Positions 10,789 through 19,656 of a stretch of 64,000 bases of DNA are shown one piece after another. Each line of letters starts with the position of its first letter. Positions within the stretch are counted from its first letter, which is position 1. The notes beneath the pieces were generated by a model. The model did no database searches. It had not been told where the DNA came from and saw only the letters and a program-made list of their open reading frames with translations. The position numbers and the translations under genes are program-made. Source of the DNA: Terriglobales bacterium (GTDB lineage: Bacteria > Acidobacteriota > Terriglobia > Terriglobales > Acidobacteriaceae); the NCBI GenBank assembly GCA_025934735.1, contig JAICWP010000001.1, positions 248,001 through 312,000 of the forward strand, in the 5' to 3' direction.

Positions 10789-12360
10789 TCAATCCCAATC
10801 CTTCAGTTGCGGCCAGACTTGCTGCAAATTCCCCTTCATGCCGCGGCAGAGCAGCACGGGATGGCGCTCGAATATAGCGCCGTAGGGCGGCAGGTCAGGT
10901 TGGGCCACCACCTCCACGATGTTGCACCACTGCTTTAACTTCTCCGGCCGGTCGCCCAACACAATCATGATTTCACCCGTGTAGTTCCGTGGTCCCCACA
11001 GCCAGTAACTCTGGTGAACGCCAATGGATTTTGGCAAGCCGTACTGGGGGCCGAGCAGGTCAATGGCGCCCGATTCGGCAAAGTTGTTGCCGATGATCGC
11101 GGTTTTCGCCTGCTGATCGGGAGGCAGGCTGTGATATGCGCGAGCCACCGCCTGCACCATTTCCGGCCAGCCGAACTGCCAGGCAAAGTAATGTGGCAGT
11201 TCGGCCCTGGCATGCGCTTTCTCGCTGGCCTGCGGCTTGAGCGGGAACTTCTCCACATATCCAACCAGGCGTTCCGGCGAGAGTACCGGCAAATTGATGG
11301 GCAGCATGGCGGCGGTGGCGGCCAGCAGCAGGATGACAAAGGCGGCCCGGGCCCATATGCCAAGGCGGTTAAGCGTTACGCTTTCCAGTGCCACAGCGCC
11401 GGCAGCCAGCGCGATGGGATACACCGGGGCGGTGTAGTAATCCTTTCCGTGCAAGGCAAAAAATGTCGCAAAGATGGCCAGGAAGACCCAGCCCAGCAGG
11501 CGGTAGGGCCGGGCGTTCCGACTGAAGAACAGGTAGAGAGCGCCCGCCAGCCACACGGGAAAGGTCAGCGGATTCATGATCATGATCTGCTGCAGGAGGT
11601 ATTGCGCCGGACCCAACACCACATCGCGCCCGCTGGCATGGATGTTGTGCATCAACTGAAGAAACGGCCACTGATGGCGGATGTTCCACACCACATTGGG
11701 CAGGAAAATGGCGAAGGCCAGCGCGCCCGCAATCCAGATCCATTTATGAGCCAGTGCCTTGCGCTCGGGTGTGAGCAGCAGGGCCACCACTACTCCGAAG
11801 CCGAATACGGCCATGGAATACTTGTTCTCCAGGCCAATGCCGCTGAGCAGCCCGAACCAGAGCCAGAGCTTCTGGTTGCCGGTCTTGATGATTCGGATCA
11901 CGACGTAAGCGCAGGCCGTCCACAGCAGCGGCTCCCACGCGTTCATCGTAAACAGATAGTTGAGCACCAGGTACACGCTGGAGCAGGCGACGCACAGAGC
12001 AGAGAGGAATTGGGCGAAGCGGCCGCCGCCCAGTTCGCGGGCGATGGCGCCGGTGAGCAGCACGGTGGCGGCGCCGGCAAGCGCCGGAACAAACCGTATG
12101 GCCAGCAAGGAAGTTCCAAGTGTGTGGCGCACCAGCCAGGCTACAAGGGCGATTAACGGCGGCTGGTCTACGTAACCCCAGGCCAGGTGCTGGCCGCACG
12201 CCAGGTGATACATCTCGTCTCCGAAATAGCCGTAGCGAGAAGCCGTGAGCAGGTGCAGAAGCAGCAGGGCGCCGGCGACGTAAGCCACCAAGGCGGGGCC
12301 GCTGGACCAGCGCGAAGTTGGCTGTATTGTCGCAGTGGGAGCGACAGTGTGCGAAGCCAT
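10789..12360 (-). CDS. Glycosyltransferase family 39 (PMT-like) membrane protein
   Basis: 523 residues, start ATG at 12358-12360 behind GAGGAG. A polytopic inner-membrane protein with about 10-12 hydrophobic segments and the GT39/ArnT-like hallmarks: an acidic pair in the first periplasmic loop (YGYFGDEMYHL) and GYVDQPPLIALVAWL. Such enzymes transfer a sugar from a polyprenyl-phosphate donor to protein or lipid acceptors on the outer face of the inner membrane. The soluble C-terminal part (from about residue 370) is probably the acceptor-binding region. Acceptor and sugar cannot be read from sequence. It converges with the RsbRD_N-like gene and follows the gnd-gntK pair on the same strand. 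Confidence 0.85.
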   Translation of the reverse strand: MASHTVAPTATIQPTSRWSSGPALVAYVAGALLLLHLLTASRYGYFGDEMYHLACGQHLAWGYVDQPPLIALVAWLVRHTLGTSLLAIRFVPALAGAATVLLTGAIARELGGGRFAQFLSALCVACSSVYLVLNYLFTMNAWEPLLWTACAYVVIRIIKTGNQKLWLWFGLLSGIGLENKYSMAVFGFGVVVALLLTPERKALAHKWIWIAGALAFAIFLPNVVWNIRHQWPFLQLMHNIHASGRDVVLGPAQYLLQQIMIMNPLTFPVWLAGALYLFFSRNARPYRLLGWVFLAIFATFFALHGKDYYTAPVYPIALAAGAVALESVTLNRLGIWARAAFVILLLAATAAMLPINLPVLSPERLVGYVEKFPLKPQASEKAHARAELPHYFAWQFGWPEMVQAVARAYHSLPPDQQAKTAIIGNNFAESGAIDLLGPQYGLPKSIGVHQSYWLWGPRNYTGEIMIVLGDRPEKLKQWCNIVEVVAQPDLPPYGAIFERHPVLLCRGMKGNLQQVWPQLKDWD

Positions 12361-12405
12361 CGCAGAACTCCTCGGGGAATTGTACGGGAGGGGTGGCTGG
12401 AATGT

Positions 12406-12903
12406 TCAACTGCTGTCGTTGCGGGAACGGAGCAGGGGTAAGAGGCGGTCCAGGATAATTTCGGGAGGAGGGGAAATATCTACCACCAGGGCATCGCGGG
12501 GTTCCTCCAGGTCGGCGAACTGGCTGGGCAACATGCCGGCTTTCATGTAGTGCTCGCGGCGGTGCTGGACACGCGAGGCGATCAGCTCTGGTGAGCCCTT
12601 CAGGTACACCCAGCTAACATCGGCGCCGCGCGCGAGAAAATCGCGGTACTGCTGCTTGAGGGCGGAGCAGGCGACCACCAGGCATTGCTTTTGCCCAATG
12701 GCCGCCAGAATATGGTCGCGGATGGCGGCCAGCCAGGGGGCACGGTCGTCGTCGGTGAGCGGGATGCCGCGGCTCATCTTTTCGACGTTGGCGGCGGGAT
12801 GAAGCGCATCGCCTTCGAGAAACGGGCAGCCCAGCGCCTCGGCCAGCCGTCGGCCGATGGTGGTCTTGCCGGAACCGGCCACACCCATCACCACCACGAT
12901 CAT
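12406..12903 (-). CDS. gntK: Gluconokinase
   Basis: 165 residues from the ATG at 12901-12903; longer frames upstream run into gnd. Phosphorylates D-gluconate to 6-phosphogluconate with ATP. P-loop GVAGSGKTT at residues 7-15, then GCPFLEGDALHPAANVEKMSRGIPLTDDDRAPWL, the family's substrate and lid signature (read in two parts: EGDALHP and GIPLTDDDR), and ACSALKQQYRDFL. The gene begins 7 bp after the gnd stop codon, so the two form an operon that makes 6-phosphogluconate and then oxidises it. Confidence 0.93.
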   Translation of the reverse strand: MIVVVMGVAGSGKTTIGRRLAEALGCPFLEGDALHPAANVEKMSRGIPLTDDDRAPWLAAIRDHILAAIGQKQCLVVACSALKQQYRDFLARGADVSWVYLKGSPELIASRVQHRREHYMKAGMLPSQFADLEEPRDALVVDISPPPEIILDRLLPLLRSRNDSS

Positions 12904-12910
12904 GAGAGGC

Positions 12911-13927
12911 TTATCCTGCCTTGCGCTCCACATGGCCGCCGAACTGGTAGCGCATGGCGGAGAGCAGCTTGGCGGCGAAATCGCCCTCGCCGCGGGAAGT
13001 GAAGCGCTCATAGAGCGCGGTGCTGAGCACAGGCGCGGGCGCAGACTCCTCAATGGCGGCCATGATGGTCCAGCGGCCTTCGCCGGAATCGGAGACGTGC
13101 CCGGAGAAGCCGGCCAGATCGGGCGCTTGCAGCAGGGCGATAGCGGTCAGGTCAAGCAGCCAGGAGGCGACCACGCTGCCGCGGCGCCAAACCTCGGCTA
13201 CATCCGCCAGGTTGAAATCGTATTGGTAGTGCTCGGGATCGCGCAGGGGAGTGGTTTCGGCATCCACCACGCGCCCGCGCTTGCCCACGTTGGCGTGCTT
13301 CAGGATGTTAAATCCCTCGGCATAAGCGGCCATCAAGCCGTACTCGATGCCGTTATGCACCATCTTGACGAAGTGGCCGGCGCCGTTGGGACCGCAGTGC
13401 AAGTATCCTTGCTCGGCGGTTCCGGAATCCTTTCCGCGTCCGGGCGTACGAGGCGCATCGCCAGGGCCGGGAGCGAGTGTTTTAAAAATGGGATCGAGGC
13501 GCTGGACCACATCGCGATCGCCGCCGATCATCTGGCAATAGCCGCGCTCCAGACCCCAGACGCCGCCGCTGGTCCCCACGTCGAGGTAGAAGAGTTTCTT
13601 TTCGCGCAGTTCTTTGGCGCGGCGAATATCGTCGATATAGTACGAATTGCCGCCGTCAATGATGGCGTCGCCGGGCTCGAGACGCGGAGCCAGTTCCGCA
13701 AGCGTGTTGTCCACCACCGCGGCCGGAACCATGAGCCACACGGCCCGCGATTTCTTCAGGTTACGAGCCAAGTCGTCCAGTGAACTGGCGCCGGTGGCAC
13801 CCTCGCCCGCCATCTGCTTGACGCTGGCGGGATTCATGTCGAAAACGACGCACTCGTGACCGCCCTTCATCAGGCGGCGCACCATGTTGGACCCCATGCG
13901 GCCCAAGCCGATCATTCCCAGTTGCAT
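12911..13927 (-). CDS. gnd: 6-phosphogluconate dehydrogenase, decarboxylating (short YqeC/GndA type)
   Basis: 338 residues from the ATG at 13925-13927 behind GAGGAG; a longer frame upstream is not conserved-looking. Converts 6-phosphogluconate to ribulose 5-phosphate and CO2 with reduction of NAD(P). Rossmann motif GLGRMGSNM at the N-terminus, [25 protein letters not shown], and the catalytic Lys/Asn in [14 protein letters not shown]. The length of about 335 residues marks the short clade, often NAD-linked, rather than the 470-residue clade. A Gly/Pro/Arg-rich insertion ([16 protein letters not shown]) precedes the catalytic helix. First gene of gnd-gntK. Confidence 0.93.
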   Translation of the reverse strand: MQLGMIGLGRMGSNMVRRLMKGGHECVVFDMNPASVKQMAGEGATGASSLDDLARNLKKSRAVWLMVPAAVVDNTLAELAPRLEPGDAIIDGGNSYYIDDIRRAKELREKKLFYLDVGTSGGVWGLERGYCQMIGGDRDVVQRLDPIFKTLAPGPGDAPRTPGRGKDSGTAEQGYLHCGPNGAGHFVKMVHNGIEYGLMAAYAEGFNILKHANVGKRGRVVDAETTPLRDPEHYQYDFNLADVAEVWRRGSVVASWLLDLTAIALLQAPDLAGFSGHVSDSGEGRWTIMAAIEESAPAPVLSTALYERFTSRGEGDFAAKLLSAMRYQFGGHVERKAG

Positions 13928-14069
13928 TGAGAGCTCCTCATCGGAAATCGCAAACCGATATGTTATACGCAACTGCGGAAAGCCGTGAGGGTCGGACGCT
14001 TTCAGAACAGCCCGGCGGCAGGCTGGTGCTACCGCGGGCGAGGCGCCGCGAGTCAAATCAGACATGTTC

Positions 14070-14585
14070 CTATTCTCGCTGCGGTTTAGGGAGGCGGAGG
14101 CGACGAACGGGCTCGCCAATGGCGGCCAGGATTAGCACGACGACTATGATCCAGAGCGCACCCATGGGCGTGTCGTACGTACCCAAAGAAATCAGAAGGG
14201 CGGTGGCGAGGGCGGCGGGCTGACCGGAATCCAATTTCAGGTTGAGGAAAGTTGTGGCCACCACCGCGATTACCGCCGCTCCCAAACGGGCCATGCTGAC
14301 CGAGGTGGTTTCGTTCACTTTGGGTGCGCCCCAGGCATTCATAATGGCAACACTCAGAAATCCGCATCCCAGACCCACAAAATGCCCAACGATAACGTTA
14401 TACGGGCGGGCGCTCTTCAAGTGTGGCTTTTCGGCTTGCTCATAAGCTGTGGGGCCCAGACTGCTGAAGAGCCAGGGGTGGCCGAATGCCCAGGCGGCAA
14501 GCGCTACGACAAAGATAAGGGCGCCTTCCCAAATTGGGGCCCAGATATAGTCGGGTATCCGCACAATCCCGAATTTCGTGCGCAT
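14070..14585 (-). CDS. HPP family integral membrane protein
   Basis: 171 residues from the ATG at 14583-14585. Four hydrophobic segments ([66 protein letters not shown]) and the family motif [14 protein letters not shown], with a second conserved stretch [20 protein letters not shown] proteins are inner-membrane proteins of poorly defined function; some plant and cyanobacterial members carry nitrite. A short cytoplasmic basic tail ends the protein. Probably expressed apart from gnd, with 142 bp between them. Confidence 0.85.
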   Translation of the reverse strand: MRTKFGIVRIPDYIWAPIWEGALIFVVALAAWAFGHPWLFSSLGPTAYEQAEKPHLKSARPYNVIVGHFVGLGCGFLSVAIMNAWGAPKVNETTSVSMARLGAAVIAVVATTFLNLKLDSGQPAALATALLISLGTYDTPMGALWIIVVVLILAAIGEPVRRLRLPKPQRE

Positions 14586-14681
14586 AGATGCCGTATAGGG
14601 TGCGAGCGCATAGACCTAAGTTGGCCGCGTTTCCGGGGAAGCCGAGCCGATTCTTTGCCGGGAGGCTTCGGCTTGTTTCCG

Positions 14682-15113
14682 TCAGCCGCCGATCTGCTGC
14701 TGCACGAGTGGTTGGCCGGTAGGCTCCGTAACTTTGGCCTGATTCTCGGCGGTTACAAAGAGCTGAAATCGCTTGTACGGCGTAACGGTCTTGAATTCTC
14801 CCTGCAGATTATTGTCCACCCGCAGTTCCCCCTGATTGATCGGTTGTTTTCCCGAAGGCTGAACCCAGACCACATAGCTGTTGCTCGGAGGTGTAAGTGC
14901 CGAGGGCGGAGCCAGGTGCTTCACCTTGAGATCAATTACGGTGTTGCCGTTCTTATCTGTGCTGGTGTGCACGGTGCCACTCGCGGCCGGCACGCTGGGT
15001 GCGGAGACGAGGTGGTACATGTGGCCGCTGCACCCAAACGACAACGATGCCAGCGACAACGCGGCGGCAGCGGCAAACGAATACCAGGTAGAGTTCGTAA
15101 ACTTCGGCCTCAT
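14682..15113 (-). CDS. Putative secreted lipoprotein
   Basis: 143 residues from the ATG at 15111-15113. N-terminal signal peptide (SFAAAAALSLASLSFGC) with a Cys at about residue 28 at a suboptimal lipobox (LSFGC), so lipid modification is likely but not certain. The mature part, about 115 residues, is rich in beta-strand (NSYVVWVQPSG, GELRVDNNLQGEFKTVTPYKRFQLFVTAENQAKVTEP) and looks like a small beta-sandwich. The family is not one I can name. It is divergent from the downstream antiporter gene across about 190 bp. Confidence 0.65.
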   Translation of the reverse strand: MRPKFTNSTWYSFAAAAALSLASLSFGCSGHMYHLVSAPSVPAASGTVHTSTDKNGNTVIDLKVKHLAPPSALTPPSNSYVVWVQPSGKQPINQGELRVDNNLQGEFKTVTPYKRFQLFVTAENQAKVTEPTGQPLVQQQIGG

Positions 15114-15300
15114 ACAAACTTAGATGTTCCCGCAAGCAGACCGCGTTGTCGCGACGCTGCTTGAAGTCAACTCCACATCGCGAAGCACAGGGACCCGGGC
15201 TGCGCCGCTCGTGGAAGCATCAGGATGAAGATGAATTCGGCGGCAGATCGCGCTCTGATGCCGCGCGAATGCTTGATGCTGACATCCAACTTAGATAGCC

Positions 15301-16491
15301 ATGGCCCTGCTGCTCGCCTTCGCGCTGGCGCTGTTTATAGCCGTTCTCATCTCCGACCTGGCACGGCGCACCGTGCTCTCCACCGCCGTGTTGTTCCTGG
15401 GAGCTGGACTGCTGATCGGCAGCGGATTATTCGGCAGTACCGTAAAGCCGAATACCGGTTTGTTGCAGTGGCTGGCGGAACTGGCACTTTTCAGCGTGTT
15501 GTTTACCGATGGAATGCGCACCGGAGGAATCGAGGAGATCCGACAAAACTGGCGCGGTCCCAGCCGGGCTCTGCTGCTGGGCATGCCGCTGACCATCGCC
15601 GGTATCGCTGTGCTGGCGCATGAGCTGGTGGGCTTCCGCTGGGCAGCTTCCTTCCTGCTGGGCGCCGCGCTAAGCCCCACCGACCCGGTGTTCGTATCGG
15701 CAATTTTCGCCATTGAAGCGGTGCCGGCAGGCATCAAGCGTGCGCTGAACCTGGAAAGTGGATTGAACGATGGCCTTGCCCTCCTGCCGATTATGCTGTT
15801 GTTGCCGCAAATGGGGAAGGGCCCGGCCCATACCGGCCACGTGTTGCTGGAATTGGGGCTGGGCGTGGCTATCGGAGTGGTCATTCCCTGGGTGGGTATC
15901 GTTCTGGAACGCAGCCGCTTTTTTCGGGCGGCGGGGATTTTCGAGCCCCTGAACGCCTTTGCCATTGGTTTGCTGGTTCTCTCGGTAGCTGAAATCAGTG
16001 GAGGAAACGCCTTTCTGGCCGCTTTTGCCGGCGGCGCCAGCATCGCCACTTTCAGCCGGGCCGTCAAAGAATCATTCCAGGGGTTCGGGGAATTAGTGGC
16101 TGAGCTGCTCAAACTGGCTGCCCTGCTGGTATTTGGCGCCGTCATCGAGCCACGCTTGTTCGCCGCCATTCCGGGCAGAGAGTACGTATTCGTCTTGCTG
16201 GCTATTTTTGCAGTGCGCCTTATAGCGATATGGTTTTCTTTCCTGGGCAGCGGCTGGCCTGCAAAGGAGGTCCTGGTGTTCGGCTGGTTTGGTCCCAAGG
16301 GCTTCGCCTCTGTGGTTTATGGCATTCTCATCCTGAATATTGGGACATCCGAGTCCAGGCACATGGCCCATTTGGTCGCCTTGGCTATTATGGCCTCTAT
16401 TGTGGTTTATTCTTCCACCGACATCCTCGTGGGCCGCTGGTTTAAACCCCAACCGCAATCAGGCGTAGATGAAAACAGAGAGGCGGCCTGA
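15301..16491 (+). CDS. CPA1-family Na+(K+)/H+ antiporter
   Basis: 396 residues from the ATG at 15301. Eleven to twelve hydrophobic segments with no long cytoplasmic tail. Ion-binding features of the CPA1/NhaP group are visible: SPTDPVF (unwound helix region), ESGLNDGLAL (the Asn-Asp ion-binding pair), and GGNAFLAAFAGG. Exchanges cytoplasmic monovalent cations for protons across the inner membrane. No RCK/TrkA regulatory domain is fused. The gene stands between a divergent lipoprotein gene and a secreted-protein gene; no operon partner is obvious. Confidence 0.88.
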   Translation: MALLLAFALALFIAVLISDLARRTVLSTAVLFLGAGLLIGSGLFGSTVKPNTGLLQWLAELALFSVLFTDGMRTGGIEEIRQNWRGPSRALLLGMPLTIAGIAVLAHELVGFRWAASFLLGAALSPTDPVFVSAIFAIEAVPAGIKRALNLESGLNDGLALLPIMLLLPQMGKGPAHTGHVLLELGLGVAIGVVIPWVGIVLERSRFFRAAGIFEPLNAFAIGLLVLSVAEISGGNAFLAAFAGGASIATFSRAVKESFQGFGELVAELLKLAALLVFGAVIEPRLFAAIPGREYVFVLLAIFAVRLIAIWFSFLGSGWPAKEVLVFGWFGPKGFASVVYGILILNIGTSESRHMAHLVALAIMASIVVYSSTDILVGRWFKPQPQSGVDENREAA

Positions 16492-16605
16492 AGGCGAGAA
16501 CCCGTGCCGCTGCCACTCGCTGCCCTTCAGTAGGGGCGGTTTTGCGCATCTAAATGCAGGAGTTGCGAGCATCCGGCAGGGAATCTGAGCCCCGCTTCGA
16601 GCTAT

Positions 16606-17439
16606 ATGACAGCCACTTTTTGGCGTAGACTTAGCCCTGCGATGGGGCGTGCCATTGTTCTGTTTTCCTTCCTCTGCATAGGGTTAGCTAGCGCTGCCCA
16701 GGATGTGCAGACCATCATTCAACGCTCCGTTCAGTCCAATGAGAAGGATTGGCAGGCGGACCCCCAGTACGACCACTACGAAACCGACCAGGAAGACGGC
16801 AACCCGCCGCAAACCTATGAAGTACGCATGATCCTAGGCTCGCCGTACAAACGACTGGTATCAGTGAACGGCAGCACGCTATCCGCGGAACAACAAGCCT
16901 CCGAGCAGCACAAGATGCAGCAGGAAATCGCAAAGAGGCAGGCGGAAACGCCGCAACAGCGCTCGGCACGGATCGCCAAGTGGCAGAAGGACCGCAAGCG
17001 CGACCACTTGCTGATGGAGCAACTCACGGCGGCGTTTGATTTCAAGCTGCTGGGACAGCAAAAACTGGGACCTTACCAGGTGTACACGCTGAAAGCCACG
17101 CCTCGCCCGGGCTATAAGCCGCCCAACATGCAATCCCAGGTGCTCACCGGAATGCAGGGCAAGCTGTGGATTGACACCAAGACCTTCCAGTGGGTAAAGG
17201 TGCAGGCCAAGGTAATACAACCGGTTTCCATCGAAGGTTTTCTGGCAACGGTCCAGCCGGGCACTCATTTTGAACTAGAAAAGGCGCCCGTAGGCGACGG
17301 CGTGTGGGAACCGGCGCATTTTTCGATGAAATCGCAGGCTAAGGTTTTGTTCTTTTTTAGCCGCCGCAGCCAGGAAAACGACGTGTACTTCGGATATCGG
17401 AAAGCCAGTGGCCCGTGGTCAATGGCTGGTTCCCAGTAA
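16606..17439 (+). CDS. Secreted protein, possibly LolA-like fold
   Basis: 277 residues from the ATG at 16606. Signal peptide with hydrophobic core AIVLFSFLCIGLASA and probable cleavage after ASA at about residue 30. The mature protein has charged coiled segments (KMQQEIAKRQAETPQQRSARIAKWQKDRKRDH, read in two parts) and a C-terminal beta-rich part (GKLWIDTKTFQWVKVQAKV, FELEKAPVGDGVWEPAHFSM, NDVYFGYRKA) whose order is like outer-membrane-lipoprotein carrier or sigma-E regulator sheets. The fold assignment is a guess. It lies just before the export cluster but has a 142-bp gap with its own regulatory-looking elements. Confidence 0.6.
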   Translation: MTATFWRRLSPAMGRAIVLFSFLCIGLASAAQDVQTIIQRSVQSNEKDWQADPQYDHYETDQEDGNPPQTYEVRMILGSPYKRLVSVNGSTLSAEQQASEQHKMQQEIAKRQAETPQQRSARIAKWQKDRKRDHLLMEQLTAAFDFKLLGQQKLGPYQVYTLKATPRPGYKPPNMQSQVLTGMQGKLWIDTKTFQWVKVQAKVIQPVSIEGFLATVQPGTHFELEKAPVGDGVWEPAHFSMKSQAKVLFFFSRRSQENDVYFGYRKASGPWSMAGSQ

Positions 17440-17482
17440 AGACGAGTGGTCCCTACTGTTCGCGCGCGCACACTGCTGTTCG

Positions 17483-17500
17483 GAAACGGACACCCGTTTC
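17483..17500. promoter_or_regulatory. Candidate regulator-binding dyad upstream of export cluster
   Basis: Perfect inverted repeat GAAACGG (17483-17489), 4-bp spacer, CCGTTTC (17494-17500). Its centre is about 63 bp upstream of the GG of a sigma-54-like element, within the range where NtrC-type activators bind. Since the cluster encodes such an activator, this is a reasonable candidate site. The link is inference. Confidence 0.45.
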
Positions 17501-17552
17501 GGCGTGACGCAGGACTTCCGCCCCTAAATCAATAACTTAGAGCCACACTTGT

Positions 17553-17568
17553 TGGCATACGGCGTGCC
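17553..17568 (+). promoter_or_regulatory. Sigma-54-like -24/-12 element
   Basis: TGGCATACGGCGTGCC: GG at 17554-17555 and GC at 17566-17567 are exactly 12 bp apart, as in the consensus TGGCAC-N5-TTGC. The match is 5/6 at -24 and TGC at -12. The predicted start of transcription (about 17579) is only 3 bp before the adaptor ATG, which would give a nearly leaderless message; that counts against it. The same bases form an inverted repeat TGGCA/TGCCA that could be an operator instead. Confidence 0.35.
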
Positions 17569-17581
17569 ACGCAGGTGAGTA

Positions 17582-18838
17582 ATGGATATCGTCCGACCAG
17601 CAACGGTAGCTCGCCAACGAAAACGGCGCAGGATCGTCTATGCAGCAGTAGGAATTGTTGTGGTGGCCCTGGTGACGATGGGGCTGTCACGGCTGAAGCC
17701 AGCGGCGCCGGGCGTGGACCGCTCGACGGTGTGGATTGACACGGTGAAGCGCGGCCCCATGCTGCGGCAGGTGCGCGGCCTGGGCACGCTGACCCCGGTA
17801 GACATTCAGTGGATCCCGGCGGCCACCGACGGGCGAGTGGAAAAAATTCCGGTTTTGCCGGGAACCGCGGTGCAGCCCAACACCGTATTACTGATATTGA
17901 CGAACCCGCAACTGGTGCAGGAAACCCTGGACGCCACCTTGAAGCTGAAAGCCGCGCAAGCCGATTACAAGAATCTGGAAGCGCAGCTGGAGAGCCAGGT
18001 GTTGACGCAGAAGTCGCTGGTGGCGCAGGCCAGCGCGGAATACAACGAGGCGCGCATGCAGGCCGAGACTGACCAGCAACTGAACAAGCTGGGGGTAATT
18101 TCCGACCTGAACCGCAAAATTGCCGATGGGAAGGCGCAGCAGCTAAAGACGCGCGACCAGATTGAGCAGGAGCGACTGACCAACAGCAGCAAGGTGCTGC
18201 AGGCGCAGTTGCTGGCCAAGCAGGCAGAAATAGATCAAAATCGCGCGCTGGTCCAGTTGAAGCAGACCCAGGTGCAGAACCTGACCGTTCGTGCCGGCAT
18301 CAGGGGAGTGCTGCAGGAGCAGCCCCTGAAGGTGGGGCAGTGGGTCACGCCGGGCACCACGCTGGCCAAAGTGGTGCAGCCCGACCATCTGAAGGCGGAG
18401 CTGAAAATTCCTGAGACCCAGGCCAAGGACATTCAGCTGAACCTGCCGGCATCCGTAGACACGCACAACGGGGTGATCGCCGGTCACGTGATGAGAATTG
18501 ATCCTGCTGTTTACAACGGCACCGTGACCGTGGATGTGATGCTGGACGATAAGCTTCCGCCCGGCGCGCGGCCGGACCTAAGCGTGGACGGCACCATTGA
18601 TCTGGAGCGGCTGGCCAATGTGCTCTACGTGGGCCGGCCCGCTTTCGGCCAGGAAAACAGCACGGTGGGAATGTTCGTACTGCAGCCCGACGGCAAAACC
18701 GCCGTACGTTCGCAAGTGAAACTGGGACGCAGCTCGGTCAACACGGTGGAAATCCTGGGTGGCCTGAGAGAAGGCGAAGAGGTCATCCTTTCCGATATGT
18801 CACGCTGGGACAATTTCGACCGCATCCGCTTGGAATAG
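17582..18838 (+). CDS. HlyD/MacA-type periplasmic adaptor of efflux system
   Basis: 418 residues from the ATG at 17582 behind AGGTGAG. A single N-terminal transmembrane anchor (IVYAAVGIVVVALVTMGL, about residues 18-36), then the barrel-sandwich half (GTLTPVDIQWIPAATDGRVEKI), a long coiled-coil hairpin (about residues 115-235, many Gln/Ala/Lys), the returning lipoyl half (LTVRAGIRGVLQEQPLKVGQWV), and beta-barrel/membrane-proximal parts. Adaptors of this class join an inner-membrane transporter to a TolC channel. It is first in the block and followed 13 bp later by an ATPase gene, so co-transcription is likely. Only one adaptor serves five permeases here. Confidence 0.9.
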   Translation: MDIVRPATVARQRKRRRIVYAAVGIVVVALVTMGLSRLKPAAPGVDRSTVWIDTVKRGPMLRQVRGLGTLTPVDIQWIPAATDGRVEKIPVLPGTAVQPNTVLLILTNPQLVQETLDATLKLKAAQADYKNLEAQLESQVLTQKSLVAQASAEYNEARMQAETDQQLNKLGVISDLNRKIADGKAQQLKTRDQIEQERLTNSSKVLQAQLLAKQAEIDQNRALVQLKQTQVQNLTVRAGIRGVLQEQPLKVGQWVTPGTTLAKVVQPDHLKAELKIPETQAKDIQLNLPASVDTHNGVIAGHVMRIDPAVYNGTVTVDVMLDDKLPPGARPDLSVDGTIDLERLANVLYVGRPAFGQENSTVGMFVLQPDGKTAVRSQVKLGRSSVNTVEILGGLREGEEVILSDMSRWDNFDRIRLE

Positions 18839-18851
18839 CGAGGAAACACGC

Positions 18852-19565
18852 ATGAATGCAACCGCACCTAGCCCTGGACAGCAACTGATCCGCATGGACA
18901 CCATCAACAAAGTCTTCTACACCGACGAGGTGGAGACGCACGCGCTTTCCGGCATCCAGCTGGAAGTGCGAAAAGGCGAGTACGTGGCCATCGCCGGGCC
19001 TTCGGGCTCGGGGAAATCCACGCTGTTGTCCATCATCGGGTTGCTGGATTCGCCCTCGGAGGGCGAGTACTGGCTGAATGGGAGCCAGGTAGCCAACCTC
19101 AACATCAACGAACGCTCGCGTATCCGCAACCGTGAGATCGGGTTCATATTCCAGAACTTCAATCTGATCGGCGACCTCACGGTGTACGAGAACGTGGAGT
19201 TGCCGCTCACCTACCGCGGGATGTCGGGAGTGGAGCGCAAGAAGCGGGTGCTGGAGGCGCTGGAGCGAGTGGGCATGAGTCACCGGCTGAAGCACTATCC
19301 TTCGCAGCTCTCCGGCGGCCAGCAGCAACGTGTGGCCGTGGCGCGCGCCCTGGGAGGAAGCCCCTCCATCATGCTGGCGGACGAGCCCACCGGCAACCTG
19401 GATTCGCGCAACGCGGAAAACATCATGGAGCTGCTGCGCGAACTGCACCGCGAAGGTTCCACCATCTGCATGGTCACGCACGACCCGCGCTTCGCCCGTC
19501 ACGCGGAGCGCACGATCCACCTGTTTGACGGACGGGTGGTGGAGGAAACCGTCGAAGTGAACTAA
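18852..19565 (+). CDS. ABC transporter ATPase, LolD/MacB type (first of two)
   Basis: 237 residues; ATG at 18852 behind AGGAAA. Canonical ABC motifs: Walker [11 protein letters not shown]-loop [18 protein letters not shown], signature [15 protein letters not shown], Walker B plus D-loop [16 protein letters not shown]-loop MVTHDPRFA. The [15 protein letters not shown] and PTGNLDS stretches are typical of the LolD/MacB group that powers FtsX-type permeases by mechanotransmission rather than classical substrate channelling. All catalytic residues are present, so it is expected to be active. Placed between the adaptor and the first ADOP permease. Confidence 0.95.
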   Translation: MNATAPSPGQQLIRMDTINKVFYTDEVETHALSGIQLEVRKGEYVAIAGPSGSGKSTLLSIIGLLDSPSEGEYWLNGSQVANLNINERSRIRNREIGFIFQNFNLIGDLTVYENVELPLTYRGMSGVERKKRVLEALERVGMSHRLKHYPSQLSGGQQQRVAVARALGGSPSIMLADEPTGNLDSRNAENIMELLRELHREGSTICMVTHDPRFARHAERTIHLFDGRVVEETVEVN

Positions 19566-19656
19566 GCCTCCGCTGTCCGCCAATCTCGTCCTGTTACGCG
19601 AACACCGGGGCCCGTTTTGTCTCTGGAAGCAAGCAGTTTCGTCAGGAGCAGCCGCG

